Below are positions 14,080 to 17,511 of a stretch of 17,511 nucleotides of DNA, one piece after another; position 1 is the stretch's first letter, and each line of letters begins with the position of its first letter. The notes below the pieces were generated by a model. It was not told the origin of the DNA. It ran no database searches and saw only the letters and a program-made list of their open reading frames with translations. The position numbers were made by a program, and so were the translations under genes. This DNA comes from an uncultured Chlorobiaceae bacterium (GTDB taxonomy: Bacteria > Bacteroidota > Chlorobiia > Chlorobiales > Chlorobiaceae), in contig CAIXCO010000068.1 in NCBI GenBank assembly GCA_903917955.1, positions 1-17,511 of the forward strand, given 5' to 3'.

Positions 14080-14601
14080 TCAACACACTTTTGTTTCACC
14101 CTTCTCTTTAGAGCAACAGTCGAAGGAAAAGGCATTGAAAATAAGCTTCCAGCCATCGCCGATTCCACTGAGCACATCACAGAAAAGTTGCCAGAGATCA
14201 AACTCCCTTCCCGCCTGTAAACGCAACGTGTCGGGAACCTTGATCATCGCCTCCCACCCCATGGTTGCAACGTAGCCGCCCAACTCCAGTGGACTGGTTT
14301 CGAGCAGATGCTTCACCTCTTCGACTGCCGATACCACCCTTATGGTTCCCGGTTTTTCGATCGTTGCCTGGCATGCCATTCTTGTGCCCGCCTTCAGCAG
14401 GTTCTCAGAGAGTATCGCCTTCTCCTCTTCACTCAGGGGAGAGAGAAGTTCCGCCCCTTCAAGTACCTTGACATAGCAGGTCTGACAGATGGTGTTGCCG
14501 CCGCAGAAGTATCCTATATGCTCATGGTTGAGCCGGGCAACTTCAAGAAGCCGGTCACCTTGGTTCGCCTCATACTTATGATTATTGATCGTGATTTGCA
14601 T
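14080..14601 (-). CDS. Chlorosome-envelope-type [2Fe-2S] protein (CsmI/CsmJ/CsmX-like, short)
   Basis: The N-terminal ~95 residues form an adrenodoxin-like [2Fe-2S] ferredoxin domain with Cys33, Cys39, Cys42 and Cys77 (C-x5-C-x2-C-x34-C). The wider pattern, ARLNHEHIGYFCGGNTICQT through GTRMACQATIEKPGTIRV, follows what I know of the chlorosome envelope proteins CsmI, CsmJ and CsmX, which help control energy transfer by redox state. At 173 residues it is shorter than those (roughly 220-245). Its C-terminus lacks their long hydrophobic Pro/Leu-rich tail; instead it has a Trp-containing amphipathic stretch (about 135-160) and four more cysteines (141, 162, 163 and the final 173). It may be a fourth, soluble or peripheral Csm relative. 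No Shine-Dalgarno site is evident at the ATG. A frameshift in a longer tail is possible but not seen. Confidence 0.75.
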   Translation of the reverse strand: MQITINNHKYEANQGDRLLEVARLNHEHIGYFCGGNTICQTCYVKVLEGAELLSPLSEEEKAILSENLLKAGTRMACQATIEKPGTIRVVSAVEEVKHLLETSPLELGGYVATMGWEAMIKVPDTLRLQAGREFDLWQLFCDVLSGIGDGWKLIFNAFSFDCCSKEKGETKVC

Positions 14602-14605
14602 GATA

Positions 14606-14666
14606 TTTTGATGTTATGATTCTAAAATAAAGGACTTTTTTTGTCCTGTTAATATGAACATCAAAA
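14606..14666. repeat. Ten-base inverted repeat with nested hairpin between mfd and the Csm-type gene
   Basis: TTTTGATGTT (14606-14615) and AACATCAAAA (14657-14666) are perfect inverted copies 41 bases apart. Inside, AGGAC (14631-14635) and GTCCT (14643-14647) form a five-base-pair hairpin with a seven-T loop. The position fits the leader or operator of the Csm-type gene, or a weak end of mfd transcription. Confidence 0.5.
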
Positions 14667-14702
14667 CTGTTGCAAAAGTTGCTGTTTGAGAGCAAAAAAT
14701 GG

Positions 14703-17511
14703 CTATAATGGTTGCTCTTTCGACGCCAGCTCAAGTTTTTTCAGCAACTCCGTATAGCGGTGCAGCAACCCGGCGGGCGTTGTGTCGCTTCCGGCAGGGT
14801 GGTGCAGCACAAGCTTCATCTTTTTATCCATTTTGAATCCTGGTTTGTACTCCTGCATCCAGGGTTCCTGTACCGAAACAAAGAGGTATTGCAGGAACGC
14901 TTTGTTGGCAAGCTGATCGTTATCCTGGTCAGGCAAATAGAGGAAGGTACACTGCGGCTGGAGGTCAATTTTTTCGAGCCCGAGAGCTGAACTGATGATT
15001 TTGAGCTTGGTCAGCAGCAGCAAGTTTGCAACCTCTTCGGGGAGAGGTCCGAAGCGATCCTTGAGTTCTGCTTCCAGTGCATCGACCTTGTGCTCTGTTG
15101 AGGCTTTCGAGATTTTGTCATAAAAGGCAAATCGCTCCGGGGTTGCGGTGAGATAGTATTCCGGAATGAGGGCGTCAAAAAAGAAGAGGAGGTCGCACGC
15201 TTTCGCCGTTCTTGCGGTCTTGCTTCCTTCATCAGAAAACATGTGGCTGAACTCGGTTGATTTGAGTTCGGCAACCGTCTCTTCGAGCATTTTCTGGTAG
15301 AGATCGAAGCCGAGTTCATGGATATAACCCGACTGTTCGGCGCCAAGCAAGTTGCCCGCTCCCCGGATATCAAGGTCGCGCAGGGCGATGTTGAAGCCTG
15401 ACCCGAGTTCTGTAAAGCTTTCGATAACGGCCAGACGCTGCACGGCATCCTTTTTCAGGGTGTTGAGCGGCGGGGTGATGAGGTAGCAGTAGGCTTTCCG
15501 TTCACTCCGTCCCACCCTTCCGCGTAACTGGTAGAGGTCGGAGAGTCCGAACATGTCGGCGCGGTTGATGATGATGGTATTGGCATTGGAGATGTCGAGC
15601 CCGGAGCCGATGATGGTGGTGGAGATGAGCACGTCAACTTCTTTTTGCATAAAATCCATCATGATCTTTTCAAGCTCTCTCGGGGGCAGCTGGCCATGTG
15701 CGAAAACAATCCGGGCTGAGGGTACAAGATCACGGAGTGTTTGCAGAATGTCTTCGAGTGATGCAATGCGGTTATGGAGAAAAAAGACCTGCCCCTCGCG
15801 CGTAATCTCCCTTTTGATAGCCGACTGGATAAGCGCCGGGTCATAATCGGTAATAAGGGTTTCGACGGGCTGACGGTTTTTTGGCGGGGTTGAAACAATG
15901 GAGAGATCTCGGGCGCCAAGCATCGAAAACTGGAGGGTTCGCGGAATGGGGGTGGCCGACATGGTCAAGGTATCGACTCCAGGGAACTGTTCGCGCAGCT
16001 TCTCTTTGACCTCTACACCGAAGTGCTGCTCTTCATCAATGACGAGGAGTCCGAGATCTTTGAAGAGCACATCTTTCGAGACAAGACGGTGTGTCCCTAT
16101 CACAATATCAACCCTTCCTTCGGCTATTTTTTTGATGATTTCCTGCTGCTCCTTGCGCGTCACAAATCGGCTGAGCACGGCTATGGTGATTGGGAAATTC
16201 TCAAACCGTCTGGTAAAAGATTCTGCGTGCTGGTGGGTAAGAATGGTTGTCGGTGTCAGCATGGCCACCTGTTTGCCTGATTCTACCGCTTTGAATGCTG
16301 CGCGCATGGCGATTTCGGTTTTTCCAAAACCGGCGTCACCGCAAATCAGCCGATCCATAGGGTGGGGCTCCTGCATATCTTTTTTGACATCATGAATCGC
16401 CTTGAGCTGATCGGGCGTTTCGTCAAAAATAAATGAGGCTTCGAACTCCCGCATGGAGATGGAGTCGTGAGCGAAAGCAAAGCCACTCTGCATTTTCCGC
16501 TGTGCATAGACCTTGATCAGGTTGATGGCAATATCGCGGAGCTGCTTGCGGACTTTATCCTTTTTGGCGGCCCATTTTGAACTGCCAAGTTTGGAGAGGG
16601 CGGGAAGAGAGCTTTCGGATGCGGTATATTTCGAGAGCAGCCGGATATTCTGGATATTGACAAAAAGTTTGTCGCCTCCGCTGTATTCAACAAGCACACA
16701 CTCCTGCTCGGAATTTCCTGCCGTTATGGTTTCAAGAGAGCGGAAAATTCCGATGCCGTAATCCTCATGGACGACATAGTCGCCCACTTTGAGCTTCTGG
16801 AGATCCTTGAGCGAGATACCCCGTATTTTGCGCTTTCGGTGCGCTTTGTGGGCGTGCAGCTTGCCAAAGATGTCCGATTCGGTATAGAGGTCAAGATCAC
16901 CAAAGATGAAGCCGGTATGCAGGTTGATTGGAATCCAGCTTGCTTCGAGTTGAGCACTGCTTTTGGAGCTTGCAATCTCCTCGGTAAGAAAATCGGTCAA
17001 CTCGGCAATCTCTCGGCGTGAGCTGGTTGCAAAGAGGGGCTTTTTGTGTTCTGCGCTCTCTTGCTGAAGCATGGTGGCAAGAGTGCGGAAATTGGCGTTC
17101 AGTTTTTTTTGCGGGCCGGCATAGAAATCGATTACCGGATGCGCCGCAGAGTCAATCCTGACAGAGCGGAAGCGTGCCAGTGCGTCGCCGAGGCTCGCGT
17201 GCTCTTCCCTTAAGGCAAATTCCGCAGTATCATCAATGATAATCAGGGTTGAGGGATCGAGATAGTCAAGAATTGTTGTCTCGGCCTCTGTGGCGCTGTT
17301 CAGGGCAACGGTAAAACAGGCCGTCAGTTCTATTGTGGGCACCGTTTTTCCGGAAAGCTGACTATTGATGTCAAACACCCGCAGTGAGGTGACGGTATCG
17401 CCGAAAAATTCGATTCGTACGGGTTCTCGTGCCCCGCAAGGAAAGACGTCGATGATTGAACCGCGCACGGAGAACTCTCCCTCATCTTCGACAAACTCTC
17501 TCTGTTCAAAG
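14703..17511 (-). CDS. mfd: Mfd, transcription-repair coupling factor; N-terminus outside window
   Basis: The frame stays open to the right edge (FVEDEGEFSVRGSIIDVFP crosses 17468), so the GTG at 17468 is internal. About 935 residues are visible; the family has about 1,100-1,150, so some 150-200 are missing. In order: UvrB-like domain (end of D1), a CarD-like RNA-polymerase interaction domain near 16795-16600 (LKVGDYVVHEDYGIG), then the RecG-like translocase. The latter has a Walker A GDAGFGKTE near 16340, a Walker B DEEQHFG near 16040, the SATPIPRTL motif, STTIIGSGLDI and QLRGRVGRSER near 15515. The C-terminal TRCF/D7 domain closes the protein. Mfd removes RNA polymerase stalled at lesions and recruits UvrA. 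It ends 101 bases before the Csm-type gene. Nothing looks broken. Confidence 0.97.
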   Translation of the reverse strand, partial: FEQREFVEDEGEFSVRGSIIDVFPCGAREPVRIEFFGDTVTSLRVFDINSQLSGKTVPTIELTACFTVALNSATEAETTILDYLDPSTLIIIDDTAEFALREEHASLGDALARFRSVRIDSAAHPVIDFYAGPQKKLNANFRTLATMLQQESAEHKKPLFATSSRREIAELTDFLTEEIASSKSSAQLEASWIPINLHTGFIFGDLDLYTESDIFGKLHAHKAHRKRKIRGISLKDLQKLKVGDYVVHEDYGIGIFRSLETITAGNSEQECVLVEYSGGDKLFVNIQNIRLLSKYTASESSLPALSKLGSSKWAAKKDKVRKQLRDIAINLIKVYAQRKMQSGFAFAHDSISMREFEASFIFDETPDQLKAIHDVKKDMQEPHPMDRLICGDAGFGKTEIAMRAAFKAVESGKQVAMLTPTTILTHQHAESFTRRFENFPITIAVLSRFVTRKEQQEIIKKIAEGRVDIVIGTHRLVSKDVLFKDLGLLVIDEEQHFGVEVKEKLREQFPGVDTLTMSATPIPRTLQFSMLGARDLSIVSTPPKNRQPVETLITDYDPALIQSAIKREITREGQVFFLHNRIASLEDILQTLRDLVPSARIVFAHGQLPPRELEKIMMDFMQKEVDVLISTTIIGSGLDISNANTIIINRADMFGLSDLYQLRGRVGRSERKAYCYLITPPLNTLKKDAVQRLAVIESFTELGSGFNIALRDLDIRGAGNLLGAEQSGYIHELGFDLYQKMLEETVAELKSTEFSHMFSDEGSKTARTAKACDLLFFFDALIPEYYLTATPERFAFYDKISKASTEHKVDALEAELKDRFGPLPEEVANLLLLTKLKIISSALGLEKIDLQPQCTFLYLPDQDNDQLANKAFLQYLFVSVQEPWMQEYKPGFKMDKKMKLVLHHPAGSDTTPAGLLHRYTELLKKLELASKEQPL

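Noticed and set aside
1..17511. Mobile elements, CRISPR array, tRNA or rRNA genes, new defence system
   Set aside because: I saw no transposase or integrase, no terminal or spaced repeats, no cloverleaf-like intergenic segment and no nuclease/toxin gene; gaps are short and explained by promoters or hairpins.

Overview
The window reads as chromosomal DNA of a green sulfur bacterium (Chlorobiaceae; genus not resolved). The main evidence is a CRTISO-type carotenoid isomerase (crtH) close to a protein with the N-terminal [2Fe-2S] domain of the chlorosome envelope proteins CsmI/CsmJ/CsmX. A DUF92 membrane protein and a complete Tol-Pal envelope system fit a Gram-negative phototroph. Nothing indicates a phage, plasmid, transposon, CRISPR array, tRNA or rRNA. 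Gene order is compact and base composition looks even.

Left part, plus strand (1-6389): the C-terminal half of a membrane protein whose DUF92 domain resembles plant phytyl-phosphate kinase VTE6. Its first ~45 visible residues look like the end of a dolichol/phytol-kinase (VTE5/Sec59-like) domain, so the whole gene is probably a two-step isoprenoid-alcohol kinase fusion. Next comes tolQ-tolR-tolA, a 188-base gap with a promoter candidate, then tolB-pal-pal2-cpoB. TolQ/TolR/TolA form the proton-driven inner-membrane motor, TolB is periplasmic, and two tandem Pal lipoproteins (one is usual) bind peptidoglycan. CpoB/YbgF is the TPR coordinator. A pair of mutually exclusive hairpins lies between the two pal genes.

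Middle part, minus strand (6489-11117): an unrecognised 144-residue protein, then dnaK and hsp20, transcribed hsp20 to dnaK with a terminator-like hairpin between them. hsp20 has a sigma-54-like -24/-12 element and a cluster of GTCAT/TGTCA sites upstream. Further right is a three-gene unit: ECF sigma factor, a small soluble zinc anti-sigma factor with the Cys/His spacing of redox-sensing RsrA, and an ArsR-family repressor. The sigma gene has a near-consensus housekeeping promoter in the 126-base gap it shares with the divergent crtH.

Right part (11244-17511): crtH on the plus strand, converging with only 9 bases to spare on alanine dehydrogenase (minus). Then, still on the minus strand, the short chlorosome-type ferredoxin protein and mfd (transcription-repair coupling factor), whose N-terminus lies beyond the right edge.

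Taken together, the window holds a cell-envelope operon followed by a stress and photosynthesis neighbourhood. The best leads are the RsrA-like sigma/anti-sigma pair in a presumed anaerobe, the possible sigma-54 control of hsp20, the doubled Pal, and the unusual short Csm-type iron-sulfur protein.
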